Positions 1-9,753 of a stretch of 26,887 nt of DNA are shown one piece after another. This DNA comes from Larix sibirica. Lineage: Eukaryota > Streptophyta > Pinopsida > Pinales > Pinaceae. Made by a program: the position numbers and the translations under genes. Each line of letters begins with the position of its first letter. Position 1 is the stretch's first letter. The notes beneath the pieces are model-generated. The model did not search any database. It was given only the letters and a program-made list of their open reading frames with translations, and was not told where the DNA came from. The stretch covers positions 1,342 to 28,228 of the forward strand of contig NWUY0300013559.1 in the NCBI GenBank assembly GCA_004151065.3, read 5' to 3'.

Positions 1-65
1 TTCCGCTATGTTTCTCGAGCACCCGATTCTCACGTAAGTGTTACCCAACTTCGCGTTTTCACCCC
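1..65. other. Edge sequence, unassigned
   Basis: These first bases are more GC-rich than what follows and do not match the corresponding part of the second repeat copy (around 7980-8040), so shared repeat homology stops near 66. No gene or motif is recognisable here. It could be the start of another nested insertion or simply diverged element interior. Confidence 0.3.
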
Positions 66-753
66 CATCACAAACATGAAAAGTTTGATGAATGTAAATC
101 TTATGGATGCATTTAATTTTTTCATTTTCTAATAAAATTTCAAATTCCTCCTAATACAAATTTAGCACCTCCTCAACAACGGTGCCAAAAAGTGGTGTGC
201 CAAAGAATTGCAACAATAACACTGAATCCCTTAGCTCACTTAAATTATCAACCCAGGGTTTGTACAAACTTAAGAGGTGTTGTGCATTGTGTATGCAATT
301 GCAAAGGAATAACTTGAAGGATAACTACATACTACAAATGTAAGACAAGGATGTCCACACTTAGCCTCATTCTCCCTAGTAGGCTAGTGATATCCATCCA
401 TTCTTTCTAATCTAAAAAGCAAAGAACTAGGGGTTGCTTTGTCACTATTTCATAAGCAAGGCGGAATGAGTAAAAAGAATGCTCAATAAACACAACAATT
501 AAGTGATGCATACAAGAGCATAAACCAAGATAATGGCATCTCATATAAGCATATAAATAACATAAAACTACTATAAAGAAATAGCATAAATTGTTGTAAA
601 TGAAATATAACAAGATTGTTGCAATGAAAATGTATTAAAGCTACTACTAAAAAAAACAAGCAATTGATTATGAAAGGAAATAAAGGAAAGGGTTCCTATT
701 CCTTCTCTTGAGTGTGCCCAACCCAAGGAAACTACTGGAACCCTTTCTAAACA
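66..753 (-). mobile_element. LTR retrotransposon, left copy: LTR 3' part, PBS and leader
   Basis: Read on the minus strand, this stretch is collinear with 8041-9000. It carries the distal ~560 bp of an LTR (753 down to about 192), then a primer-binding site and a short leader. Homology to the right copy stops abruptly at about 753 and resumes at 4344, so the copy is split by an insertion. Together with 4344-5069 the LTR would be about 1.3 kb, the same length as the right copy without its internal duplication. No open frame survives. Family level (Ty3-like, Asp-primed) is inferred from the PBS, not from a polymerase domain. Confidence 0.7.
170..187 (-). other. Primer-binding site, tRNA-Asp type (left copy)
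   Basis: On the minus strand the site reads TGGCACCGTTGTTGAGGA, preceded by a run of T. It is close to the plant tRNA-Asp primer-binding site TGGCGCCGTTGCCGGGGA, with the differences mostly C-to-T or G-to-A type, as expected of decayed methylated element DNA. Its position directly after the LTR homology supports the LTR reading. Confidence 0.65.
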
Positions 754-1355
754 GGAACTGTAATGTCCCTTGTTTACAATCCCTATTATTGTAATCTATG
801 TGAATGTAAATATATGATTGTATACTAGTTCCTGGCGAGGAGCTCAAGGCCAAGGCCCTGCCAATAAATGTTGTAGCATTGTTATGATTTTGTGGTTAAA
901 CCATGCATTAACTAAGCATGGCAACATCTTGTATAATGTAAATTTCAAATGATAAAATGATGGAAGAGACCTAGGAGGCTGAATATGCAAGGCAACTAAA
1001 TGAGGGGTGATGGTATCCACTAGGGGCAAAGGGTTAGAGGCTAATGAAGCCTTGAGAACGCGATTGATGATGATTAGGTGTTGTCATGGTACCTTGGGTG
1101 CCGAAAGGAAATTAAATTACTATTACTTGTTTATTAGCTTAAGCAAATAATAAATAATGGAAGCTTATCTTAAAACATAAGAATATTTATTAAACTAATT
1201 AATATAAAGCGAATTACTATCATTGCTTCCGAAGATTGATGAGCAATTATTTTGTTAAGAGACTTCCTAGCACTTCTACAGAAGGAAAGCAGTTTCATAG
1301 ATTATTGCGCCGAAGAGGGGCATTCTACACCCCAGTAGGGGGAGATGTGTAACTC

Positions 1356-1357
1356 NN
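1356..1357. other. Two ambiguous bases (NN)
   Basis: Two N bases interrupt otherwise normal sequence. They mark a scaffold join, consensus conflict or base-calling failure, so local structure across this point should not be trusted. Confidence 0.95.
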
Positions 1358-1708
1358 GACCTATGATCAGTCACAAGCTGATACTCACTTTCCTCATGAG
1401 AATATACATCCAACCCCATAAAATTACTATTATAATTACAAATGGTTATTAAGCAAATTAAATAAATTATTGTTAATTAAAAATAGATATATAAAAGAAA
1501 ACAATTAAAAGATTGGTTTATGAACGGTTAGGTTTCCACCTCACAAGACCGATTGGTGTTGCATAAAGCTTATGCGTGGAGAAGAGGTAGGAGACTTCCG
1601 ATTAGTTCTTTCAGTTAATTGTTTTACATCTTCTCTTTTCCTAAGAGGAATCTTTCTACTTATTTTTGGATGGATATATTAGTGTTGATTGGAAAAAAGA
1701 TCTGTTTA

Positions 1709-1882
1709 TCATTAGAGGTACTCAAATCAGGTTTGTGAGAAGACAAGTCTTCATAGCTCAGGGACTCATCATTAGAGATACTCAAACCAGGTTTGTGAGA
1801 AGACAAGTTTTCATAGCTCAGGAGCCCACCACTAGAGATACTCAAACCAGATTTGTTAGAAGAAAAATCTCCATAGCTCAGC
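1709..1882. repeat. 60-bp minisatellite, about three units
   Basis: Three consecutive units with a period of exactly 60 bp. The anchor CATAGCTCA recurs at 1752, 1812 and 1872, and CTCAAACCAG-like anchors recur at the same spacing. Because 60 is a multiple of three, open frames of 20-residue periodicity exist on both strands (1666-1935 plus, 1660-1845 minus). That makes the ORFs products of the repeat, not evidence of a gene. Units differ by a few substitutions each. Confidence 0.9.
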
Positions 1883-2536
1883 CCTGTTCCGAATGGCTCC
1901 CAGTCTTAACCGCTAACCCACAGTATTTGAACTGATGACCTATAGAAACTTAACCACCACATTTTCCCAAACCACTTACCAGAGAAGAGCGATCCATCCT
2001 CTAGGTCTAAAAAGAATACTTATGAAAAAAAAGGAAGCGGCCATGCATCAACGATGGGGAAAAGTGAAAAGACTGCAAAAGAAACAGGTTTTACTTCCGT
2101 CATACTGAATTATTATTTGATTTGCATATTGCATTCTGGTTTGGTAGGAGGGATCTCTCATTCCATCTCTACTGGTTTTAAAAATATTATCTTTACATAC
2201 TTTTCGGTGAAGAAGGTGCAGTCTTCTGTTTAATAATATGCACATAGATTAACCCTGTAAAACATTGAAGGCGCAGTCTTCTCTTTTACTCGGAAGTATG
2301 GAACGATTTTGCAGATTGTTAAGGGCATGGCCTTCTTTTGCTAGTATTAAAAGGTAATCCTACTTCTGGAAATAATCTTGCACTAGATGTAGAGGACGCA
2401 GCCCTTCTCTTTGAATTAAATATATTCCTAATTGTGACTGTACTATATAAATATATCCATTGACCTTTATATTACATTGTTAAAGCCTTTCCTTGGGCAT
2501 TGAAAACATTACCTTGGTTTATTGAAAGCCACTGTT

Positions 2537-2727
2537 ATTTAAAAGTAAGTTCTCTTTTTTACTTATTAAGAGATGAGGGCTCAAATAATGTAAAAAGTGA
2601 TGCTTGAAATTCAAATTATATTCTTTTATACTAAAACTTGAATATTTAAAGCAAATTTTATTATTTAAAAGTAAGCTCTTTTATTTATTTATTTAGAGAA
2701 GAGGGCTCAAATAATGTAAAAAGTGAG
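2537..2727. repeat. AT-rich repeat, two tandem copies (third at 3346-3452)
   Basis: The block ATTATTTAAAAGTAAG ... GAGGGCTCAAATAATG ... TAAAAAGTGA occurs at about 2537-2600 and again at 2660-2727. A diverged copy lies at 3346-3452 with its parts in the same cyclic order. The repeat has no coding potential and is probably the untranslated part of an unidentified element. Confidence 0.65.
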
Positions 2728-3068
2728 TTAGGAGAATAATTCTCCTCTATCCCCCTCCGCTTGCTCTGGCTCCTCACATATCCTCCTCGTCGGGTCCTTC
2801 TATGGTCTCCAAGCCACCTGAGCATCTTGGAACACATGTGAGTAAGGACTTACCGCTGGTTCACAGCAAGACAGAGATAGCTTCCACAAGTGGCCACAAA
2901 ATAGAGCATGTGGATCACAAAAACCTTGTGGATCCTTCTTCCTTCAAAAAAACAGTGGGCCTGCCTGTCAACGAAGCTTTTGATAGCACTTCCAACTTTG
3001 GAGACTACCGCTGCCCAATCATGGAGGAAAAGCCTAAAGACGCAAACATTATCTGCAACACTAAGTAA
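2727..3068 (+). CDS. Hypothetical 342-bp open segment (possible captured gene fragment)
   Basis: Open from just after an in-frame TGA at 2724 to TAA at 3066-3068. An ATG at 2802 gives 88 residues. Base composition is clearly richer in GC than the surroundings. The product is hydrophilic, rich in Ser, Pro, Lys and His, with no transmembrane segment or motif recognised. It sits in a ~620-bp segment bracketed by two copies of AATGTAAAAAGTGAG (2713-2727 and 3346-3360), so it may have been carried in as a unit. It could be one exon of a host gene taken up by an element, or chance. No function is assigned. Confidence 0.25.
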   Translation, partial: VRRIILLYPPPLALAPHISSSSGPSMVSKPPEHLGTHVSKDLPLVHSKTEIASTSGHKIEHVDHKNLVDPSSFKKTVGLPVNEAFDSTSNFGDYRCPIMEEKPKDANIICNTK

Positions 3069-3360
3069 TTCCATGGTTTTTTGTGCCTTTAGATATATGG
3101 CTGTTGTTAGTATGAATAGAAGTTTGCCAGTAAGAATAGCTAGCTATTTTTGTTCCTGGTTTCATTTTGAACTCTGTTATTGTTATTTTGGGCCATATTC
3201 AAAGACAAACCATTTAAGCATGTTTTTTATTTCTCATGCATGAGCAGACCATGTTCGCAGGCTTTTTCTATTATCTCATGCATGGGTAGGGCTTCGGTGA
3301 ATACTAGTTTAATTTAATGTTAATTTCTCTCTGGAAATTTAAAAAAATGTAAAAAGTGAG

Positions 3361-4343
3361 CTAAGAGTTAAATGTTTGAATATCAAACTCTATTATTATA
3401 TATTAAAAATTGAATATTTGAAACCATCCTTATTATTTAAAAGTAAGTTAAGTAAGTCAAGATTCTTAATTATTATATTATTTAATAGGTAAAACTGTTA
3501 AAAAGTTTTATGGCTTAGAATTCTCTTATATAAGTATTATAAGGTGAGAACATTTTAACTTATTATAAGATGTTCAGATACTAAAGGTTGAGTGTATAAA
3601 TTCAAATTCTATCATTTGTATATTAAAAGTTTTGATAACTAAGAGTTGAGAGTTCTACTTTATTAAAGTGTAGAGTCTAATTATTTTAAGAGTTGAGAAA
3701 TTTAGTTTGTTTGCATAATACTCAAATTTTATTGTTTGAGTAGTAAAATCAAGTCAATTGTTAAAATCAAATTTATGTGTTAATTGTGATTGTGGGATTA
3801 ATGTTAAAATTATGTTAAACAGTCTCAATAAAATATTATGTTAACCCTTCACCTTAAGGCGAGTGCCTATTGTTGGGTGGAAAGTTGTAGTTACACTGTT
3901 GGGTTAGATAGCTTGATAGAGTTGATATTTTAATCATAAAAGACAAACATGAGCTAAAATGACATGTTGGAAATATTTACTAATGAGAATCATGTTATTC
4001 CTATTTTGTATATGTTATGCTTATCATTCTTAATGCATTATTTAAGTAATTAAATAATATTTGAGTTGTACAAACTTGTGTAAATTGATAATGCCCCTTG
4101 ATATTTAGATATTTATGTGAAAAGAATTGTAAACCTTTATGTTAAGACGTGGTTGTAGTTTTTTTTAATTTACTAACCATTGAAATTGCTACATTATATT
4201 GGTAAACAAAATATCGACAAAAGAATGCTATGATGTACACCTTACTTTAAGTAGAGGTCATAGTCTGTGATGTTGCTTAATATGGTTATCTAACATCTAA
4301 GATACATATAATGGGTGTGTTATAGGAACACGATATCTGTAGC
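3361..4343. other. AT-rich stretch without recognisable genes
   Basis: Right part of the insertion. It is very AT-rich with short motif repetition (AAGAGTTGAGA-like and TTGAATATT-like words) but no open frame longer than 60 residues and no RNA gene recognised. Confidence 0.5.
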
Positions 4344-5069
4344 AAAACAATGTCTTATTTATTCAAAAATATTGCTTGCATTCACAAGGTAACAAGCTAC
4401 CTTTTAGTTACAAAGCACATTGACCATCAAGGGCTTAATGAAAATGATAAAGAGAAGAATTAAAAGAAAAGCACCCTAGCCTATAAATCATACTCGTATT
4501 TCTACAATAGACTCCAAATTACCCCTCTCCCCCCAACAATCACCTCCTTGATTAGTGGAAATTGTCCCATGATTTCTTGGAAATCTACATGCTAGTTTGG
4601 TGGGATTGATTCCCCTCATAACAATTTGAATTTTACCCTCGTGAATTTGACTTCATATGGTCATTAAGTATTTCTCAAAGTTGTGGCATATCATGAAGAT
4701 GATGAGGGGACATAATCCCTTAAAATTCTCAATCATGCTTTATTTGTCTAGTAAACTCCTCGAAGAAGATTGAGTTGATTATGGTGAATTTATCGCTTGC
4801 ACTTAGCCTTAGATCACTTCAAAGTACAACTCAATCACAACTCAAGATTTGTTTGACCAAGGTTAGTCCAACATATCATGAAATAAATCAAAGGAAATAA
4901 GAAAAATTAGGAAACTTTACTCAACCATTGTCAATATATTCATAAAAACAAGCATGTATACGCCTTTAGGAAGAATATCATAAAGTTCATCATATTCCAT
5001 GCAACTTCAAAGTAAACCATGCGTTTTACTAACATAGGCCAAATAATGTGCCATTTTAGGGGCCCATCA
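4344..5069 (-). mobile_element. LTR, 5' part of the left copy
   Basis: Collinear with 9013-9753 of the right copy. On the minus strand it starts TGATGGGCCCC at 5069, exactly where homology with the right copy begins (9753). TG is the expected first dinucleotide of an LTR. It is followed after ~726 bp by the 3.6 kb insertion and then by the rest of the LTR (753 down to ~192). Confidence 0.7.
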
Positions 5070-5082
5070 TATCCCCCAACTT
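5070..5082 (-). other. Polypurine tract candidate
   Basis: On the minus strand AAGTTGGGGGATA lies directly upstream of the LTR start TGATGGGCCCC. A G-rich purine run at this spot is where plus-strand DNA synthesis is primed in LTR retrotransposons. The right LTR copy has no such tract in its upstream flank (9754 onward). So the left LTR reads as the 3' LTR of the element whose body lies at 5083-8159. Confidence 0.6.
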
Positions 5083-7524
5083 AAGGTTTTGCACATCCTA
5101 GTGCAACGAAACAATTCCCCAAAAGTTGATCTCTATCATGCAAAGGAAACAAAGTTTCCTACAATAGACTATGTTCATTTGATTGTATGTGAATAAGGTT
5201 GCTAGATTCTCTTTCCTTTAATGGTGATATTAAGTACATGTTGATCTTGATATTGGGTATCTAAATGCACTTTGTATCCTCTTAAAATGTTGCTTTAGAT
5301 TTCTCATGTAGTGTTGTAGCAATTCTTTTATGTAGTACTGTAACATTTGTGTAGTGTTGTACAAGTTGTTTCTTGTAGTGCTACTATTTTTCCTTTCATG
5401 AGAGATATATGTTCTCATGTTCTGGAACTCCTCTTTCTCTTGTTATCTTCCCTCACTCTGTAACCGTCCAGATGCTAGTTGATCTTTTTATTTTGCTAAT
5501 GGTGGCCTTCAACTCCTTGTTGCACCACTCTCCTTTCTTCACACTCCTTTCGAATTAGTTTGTTGATCGTTATATTCTTTCGAAAACAAGGTATGGAGTT
5601 TCTAGCATGCAAGCATGGGCATGTTTTCAAAAATGGAATATGGATACAGAATTAACATGCAGGAGGACAGATCTTTATTCTCCATATGAATACCAATTAG
5701 CTTCTCACAATATGCATTTTCAATTGCTTTAACTCGACTTCACATGAATGGACTCATGCATGATATTCATCCTCATTCAAATTTCAGTGCACTACGATGA
5801 TTTAAACTCTCTCAAACAACTCATGTTTTCATTATGAGTTCAATTCACCTAAAAACAAAACACCTCAACTATCTTGGCACACACACATCATATCCCATCC
5901 ATCTCAATTGTTGATTTGGTGCTCCCATCCATCTCAACTATTGATTTGGTGCTCCCATCCATCTCAACTGTTGATTTGGTTCATGCATCTTATGTTGGTT
6001 TATTCAATCATATCAAGCTTTCCCCCAACTTAATTTTTGATGCCCTCATCAAATAATCTTTAAAAATTTGTGATATATATTTTAAGCCTTGCATGTTGGT
6101 TTGATCATTGATGAATTGCTTTGAAATGATGGATCTTGAGTCGATTTTGTTTTCCCTCAGTAGCATCCTTGTTATATGACCTTGACAATGTGTTGGAACA
6201 TTGCTTGTAGTGAGATTGCTTAGTTAGGATTATAGGTCTAGTAGAGGAAGTATCTTGTTATCTTGTAGGTACATTAAGATCATTGAAGATTGTCCTAGAT
6301 CTGAGCCATGTGATATGTATATTGTCTCCATGTTTTACATTCCTATACCTTTTTACTTTATCAAAAACACTCATGATGTGACTAGTCTAGTACTACAATG
6401 AATGCTAGCTTGTTAATCTCATGTAGTCCTATAGCTTTAATTTATATAGTAATCATTTGTTTTTGGTATAAATATTGATTTGTTGGAGGAGGTAAAGGAT
6501 TTCTATGATGCATATGAGTTGTTTTATGGTTTCTATCCTTTCAAAATTGTTAGTATGGTTCATGAAGTGGGGTTTTGATGACTGCTTTATTTTCAAAGGC
6601 TGCAAAATAGAGTAATAGAAAATGATATATAACAAGTATGGAATCATATCGTGTAAAAAAATTTGGAAGTGATGTGAAAGAGGAAATAGGTATGGACATA
6701 TGCAATATGGTGGGGAATATTATGAGGATGGATGAACGATCATTTCTCATATGGAAAAGTATACTCACACATGGTAATGTATTCTAGAATAGCATGTGAA
6801 AGTAAATAAATAACAAAATCGATAATGGCATTAAACAAGATATAAGAATGGGTGGTTTTATACATATCATCGATATATTTTATGTGATGATGTTGTTAAT
6901 TTGTATCTTGCAAGTATACTGGAGATGATATTTGAAGGGGGAGGAATGCATGCTTGTAGAGTCTAATAGTCTGGAATAGAGATTCTTGAATTTTTCACAC
7001 AAAACCTTAAAGAACATTTGCCATGTACACTAGGTTTCATGACCTACGGGCAATAGAAGTAAGGAGTTCCATGCACAAACTTATTATTTTATTCTCTCTT
7101 TTTTTTTTCATTTTTTCGTAGAGCAAGGGCACGATTGCTAGTTTTCACCAGTGTTATGCTTCATGGCGCCATTGCTAGTTTTCACCACGAGGAAACTTTT
7201 ATTTCTACGGACCTATACCCACCTCAAAAGAGGTTTTCAAGCAAAGGCTTGTCCTAGGTGCCTCTTAGAATTTTTCATTATTTTATTCTTCTCTCTTTTT
7301 TTCATAAAAGCAAAAATCTACCTATCCTACCCTATTTGGAAAATATCACCGCTTCTCAAGTGTACGAAGTCTTCCAATGCATCCATTTACAAGAAGGATC
7401 CAAAGTGAACTCATATATAGGTTTGAAATATATACCTCAATAGATGCCAAGATATGAGGGACCAGCTGCAGAAGTGGATATGGTGCCAAGAAATGTTGAA
7501 GATTGGAATGGCGTTGTTGGTTTA
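5083..7524 (-). mobile_element. Decayed retrotransposon interior, no domain recognised
   Basis: This lies between the coding-like block (7525-8091) and the polypurine tract and is inferred to be the degenerate interior of the minus-strand element. Open frames are short on both strands. No reverse transcriptase, integrase or protease motif was seen, so the polymerase region is deleted or unrecognisable. A direct repeat of ATTGCTAGTTTTCACCA occurs at about 7134 and 7171. Confidence 0.4.
5893..5982. repeat. 30-bp tandem repeat, three units
   Basis: Three units of 30 bp beginning TCCCATCCATCTCAA (5893, 5923, 5953), differing by single substitutions. They give a ten-residue periodicity in the plus frame at 5874-6056. 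That ORF is explained by the repeat and is not called as a gene. Confidence 0.9.
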
Positions 7525-8091
7525 TTATTGTTTAAAACCAAAACTCAATGTTGTCATCACCTCTTTAGCTCTCTTGACATTGGAAATGGTTTGCAAGTCC
7601 TCCTCTGTCATGCAATGGAGTTCTTCTCGACTTTCCCATTGCTCTCTTGAATGCACAAGGGGTCTGTCTAGTGACAAGCATGTAAGAAAGTACTCAACTT
7701 CAAGCTCCATTGTCCACTTCCCATAAGTGTTGTCCATGGATATATTTACATGCATAGAAATATATTCATAAAAACGAAAGTTGAGAAAGGATTCTTCCTC
7801 GCGAATTCCATAATCAACTTCATTGAAATATAATGACAAAGGAGAAATTTCCTCATATTTTTGTGGAATTTTCTCATGGATCCCTTCTTCTTCTTCTATA
7901 GTTTCTTAGATTGCAAATTTGTCCCTGCTTGTATCTTTTTCCTTACAACAAGGAATGAGAAAATCCTTATAGCAATGTGTCCTCCTTTCTTCAACAATGT
8001 CTTTAGCATCTTGTCGAACATGAGTTCCTGCTTTAGCATACATCACAAACTTGGGGGGTTTGATGCATGTAAATCTTATGGATGCATGCAA
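7525..8091 (-). pseudogene. Retrotransposon-associated coding remnant, unidentified
   Basis: On the minus strand, two consecutive open blocks (8091-7906 and 7839-7525) are separated by in-frame stops. They have charged, protein-like composition rich in Glu and Arg with a regular mix of hydrophobics. The block begins about 50 bp downstream of the primer-binding site at 8142-8159, where gag would be expected in an LTR retrotransposon. I do not recognise a gag zinc knuckle or capsid motif, so the assignment rests on position. The plus-strand frames over the same bases (7444-7726) look like shadows. It could instead be an extra ORF of the kind carried by some plant Ty3-type elements. Confidence 0.4.
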
Positions 8092-8141
8092 GTTTTTTTT
8101 CTAATAAAATTTCAAATTGCTCCTAATACAATTTTAGCACC

Positions 8142-8159
8142 TCTCTAGTAACGGTGCCA
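8142..8159 (-). other. Primer-binding site, tRNA-Asp type (right copy)
   Basis: On the minus strand it reads TGGCACCGTTACTAGAGA after TTTT, matching the left-copy site at 170-187 and resembling the 3' end complement of plant tRNA-Asp. The first eleven positions are the best conserved. Confidence 0.6.
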
Positions 8160-8171
8160 AAAAGTGACAGG

Positions 8172-8650
8172 CCAAAGAATTGCAACAATAACATTGAATC
8201 CTTTAGGTCACTTAAATTATCAACCCATGGTTTGTACATACTTAAGAGGTGTTGTGCATTATGTATGAACTATTGCAAAGGAATAACTTGAATGCTAACT
8301 ATATATTACAAAATTAAGACAAGGATGTCCACACTTAGCCTCATTCACCCTATCATTCTCCCTAGCAAGCTAGTGGTGAGTATTCTTGCATGTCATGCAA
8401 GTGACCCGGGTTCGATCCCTGACAACAACTCAAAAAAAATTGATGAGCCAAAGAATTGTAGCAACAACATTGAATCCCTTAGCTCACTTAAATTTAAATT
8501 ATCAAGTCAGGGTTCGTACAAACTTAAAAGTTGGTGTGTACTCTGTCTACAATGCAAAGGAGTAACTTCAAAGCTAACTGCATACTACAAATGAATACAA
8601 GGATGTCCACACTTGGCCTCATTCACCCTATCATTGTCCCTAATAGGATA
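8172..8650. repeat. Imperfect duplication of the LTR end, offset ~276 bp
   Basis: The ~200 bp from CCAAAGAATTG (8172) to about 8370 recurs from CCAAAGAATTG (8448) to about 8645, with scattered differences. The left copy (192-380) has this block only once. The two units are separated by the tRNA-Asp-like segment, so the structure is LTR end, tRNA, LTR end and not a simple slippage duplication. Confidence 0.8.
8371..8435 (+). tRNA. tRNA-Asp(GTC)-derived remnant (pseudo-tRNA fused to LTR)
   Basis: The segment matches plant tRNA-Asp(GTC) from the D arm (TAGTGGT, GAGTATTC) through the acceptor stem's 3' strand. The anticodon arm is CTTGC-ATGTCAT-GCAAG, a perfect 5-bp stem with U33 and anticodon GTC. 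Next come GTGACCCGGGTTCGATCCC (variable region, T arm and B box) and GACAACAAC. The 5' acceptor strand and start of the D arm are missing and replaced by LTR sequence, so it cannot fold as a full tRNA. It is best read as copied primer tRNA, not a gene. A tRNA-derived SINE head is the alternative. Confidence 0.75.
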
Positions 8651-9753
8651 GAGATAGCCAACCCTTCTTTCTAAGCTAAAAAGTAAAGAACTAGGGGTTG
8701 ATTTGTCATTGTTTCATAGGCAAGGCAGAATGTGTAAAAGAGAATGACCAATAAACACAAATATTAAGTGATGCATCCAAGAGCATAAACCAAGATAATG
8801 GCATGTCATTCTAGCATTACATAACATAATTGATATATAGCATTAACTATTGTAAATGAAATATAACAAGACTGTTGCAAATGAAAATGCAATTAAGCTA
8901 TTACTAAAAGAAACAAGCAAATGAACATGAAAGGAAATAAAGACAAGGATTCACAGTCATTCCCTTGAGTGGGACCAACCCAAGGAAGCTCTTGGAATCC
9001 TTACTAAACAAAACAATGTCTTCTTTATTCAAAAATTATCCCTGTAATAGCAGGGCAACAAGTTTCCTTCTAGTTACAAAGCACCTTAACCAACAAGGGT
9101 TGAATGAAAATGATAAAGAGAATAATGAAAAGAAAAGTCTCATTGCCTATCAATCCTACTCCTATTTGTACTTGAATAGACTCCAAACTACCCCCTCCTC
9201 CCACAATCATCTCCTTGATTAGTGCAAATTGTCTCGTGATTTCCTAAAATTCTGCATACTAGTTTGGTGGGATTGATTACCCCCTTAGCAATTTGAATTT
9301 TCCCCTCATGAATTCAACTTCTTATGGTCATTAAGTCTTTCTCCAAGTGGTGGAAGCTCATGAGGGTGATGAAGGGACATAATCCCTTGAATTTCTCAAT
9401 CATGCTTTAGTTTGTCTAGTGAACTACTTGAATAAGATTGAGTTAATTGTGGTGACTTGATCTCTTGCACATATCTTTTATATCACCTCAACCTACAACT
9501 CCACCACAACTCAAGATTGCTTTGACCAAGGTTAGTCCAACATATTATCAAATAAATCAAAGGAAATAAGAAAAAGTAGGAAACATTACTCAACCATTGT
9601 CAAGATATTCATAAAAAGAAGCATGTGTAGGCCTTTAGGAAGAATATCATAAATTTTATCATGTTCCATGCAATTTAAGTCCTTGTATCTTCAAACTAAG
9701 CCATGCGTTTTAGTAAGATGGGCCAAATAATGTGCAATTTTAGGGGCCCATCA

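Larger units (their letters stand above)
754..4343. mobile_element. ~3.6 kb insertion splitting the left LTR copy
   Basis: The right LTR copy is continuous where the left one jumps from about 753 to 4344 (the shared sequence resumes with AAAACAATGTCTT). The intervening ~3.59 kb is therefore an insertion or nested element. Its left end begins near AACTGTAATGTCCC, but no matching terminal repeat, inverted repeat or clear target duplication was found. Contents include an NN ambiguity, a 60-bp minisatellite, several copies of an AT-rich motif and a 342-bp open segment. No transposase or polymerase motif was recognised, so its class is unknown. Confidence 0.55.
8041..9753 (-). mobile_element. LTR retrotransposon, right copy: LTR with duplicated end, PBS, leader
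   Basis: Read on the minus strand it begins TGATGGGCCCC at 9753 and runs as LTR to about 8436. It then carries a tRNA-Asp-derived insert (8371-8435), a second copy of the last ~200 bp of the LTR (about 8365-8165), a normal PBS (8159-8142) and a leader to 8041. Homology to 66-753 and 4344-5069 covers the whole length except the tRNA insert and the duplicated LTR end. The two copies have diverged substantially, so the insertions are old. As it lacks a polypurine tract upstream, it reads as the 5' LTR of the element. Confidence 0.7.

Noticed and set aside
5874-6056. 60-residue plus-strand ORF
   Set aside because: Fully explained by the 30-bp tandem repeat.
7160-7180. TGGCGCCATTGCTAG on the plus strand, resembling a tRNA-Asp primer-binding site
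   Set aside because: Only the first eight bases fit, no LTR end precedes it, and the surrounding words repeat locally (ATTGCTAGTTTTCACC twice).
7444-7726. Plus-strand frames of 68 and 90 residues
   Set aside because: They overlap the minus-strand coding-like block, have less protein-like composition and no motif, and are most likely shadows.
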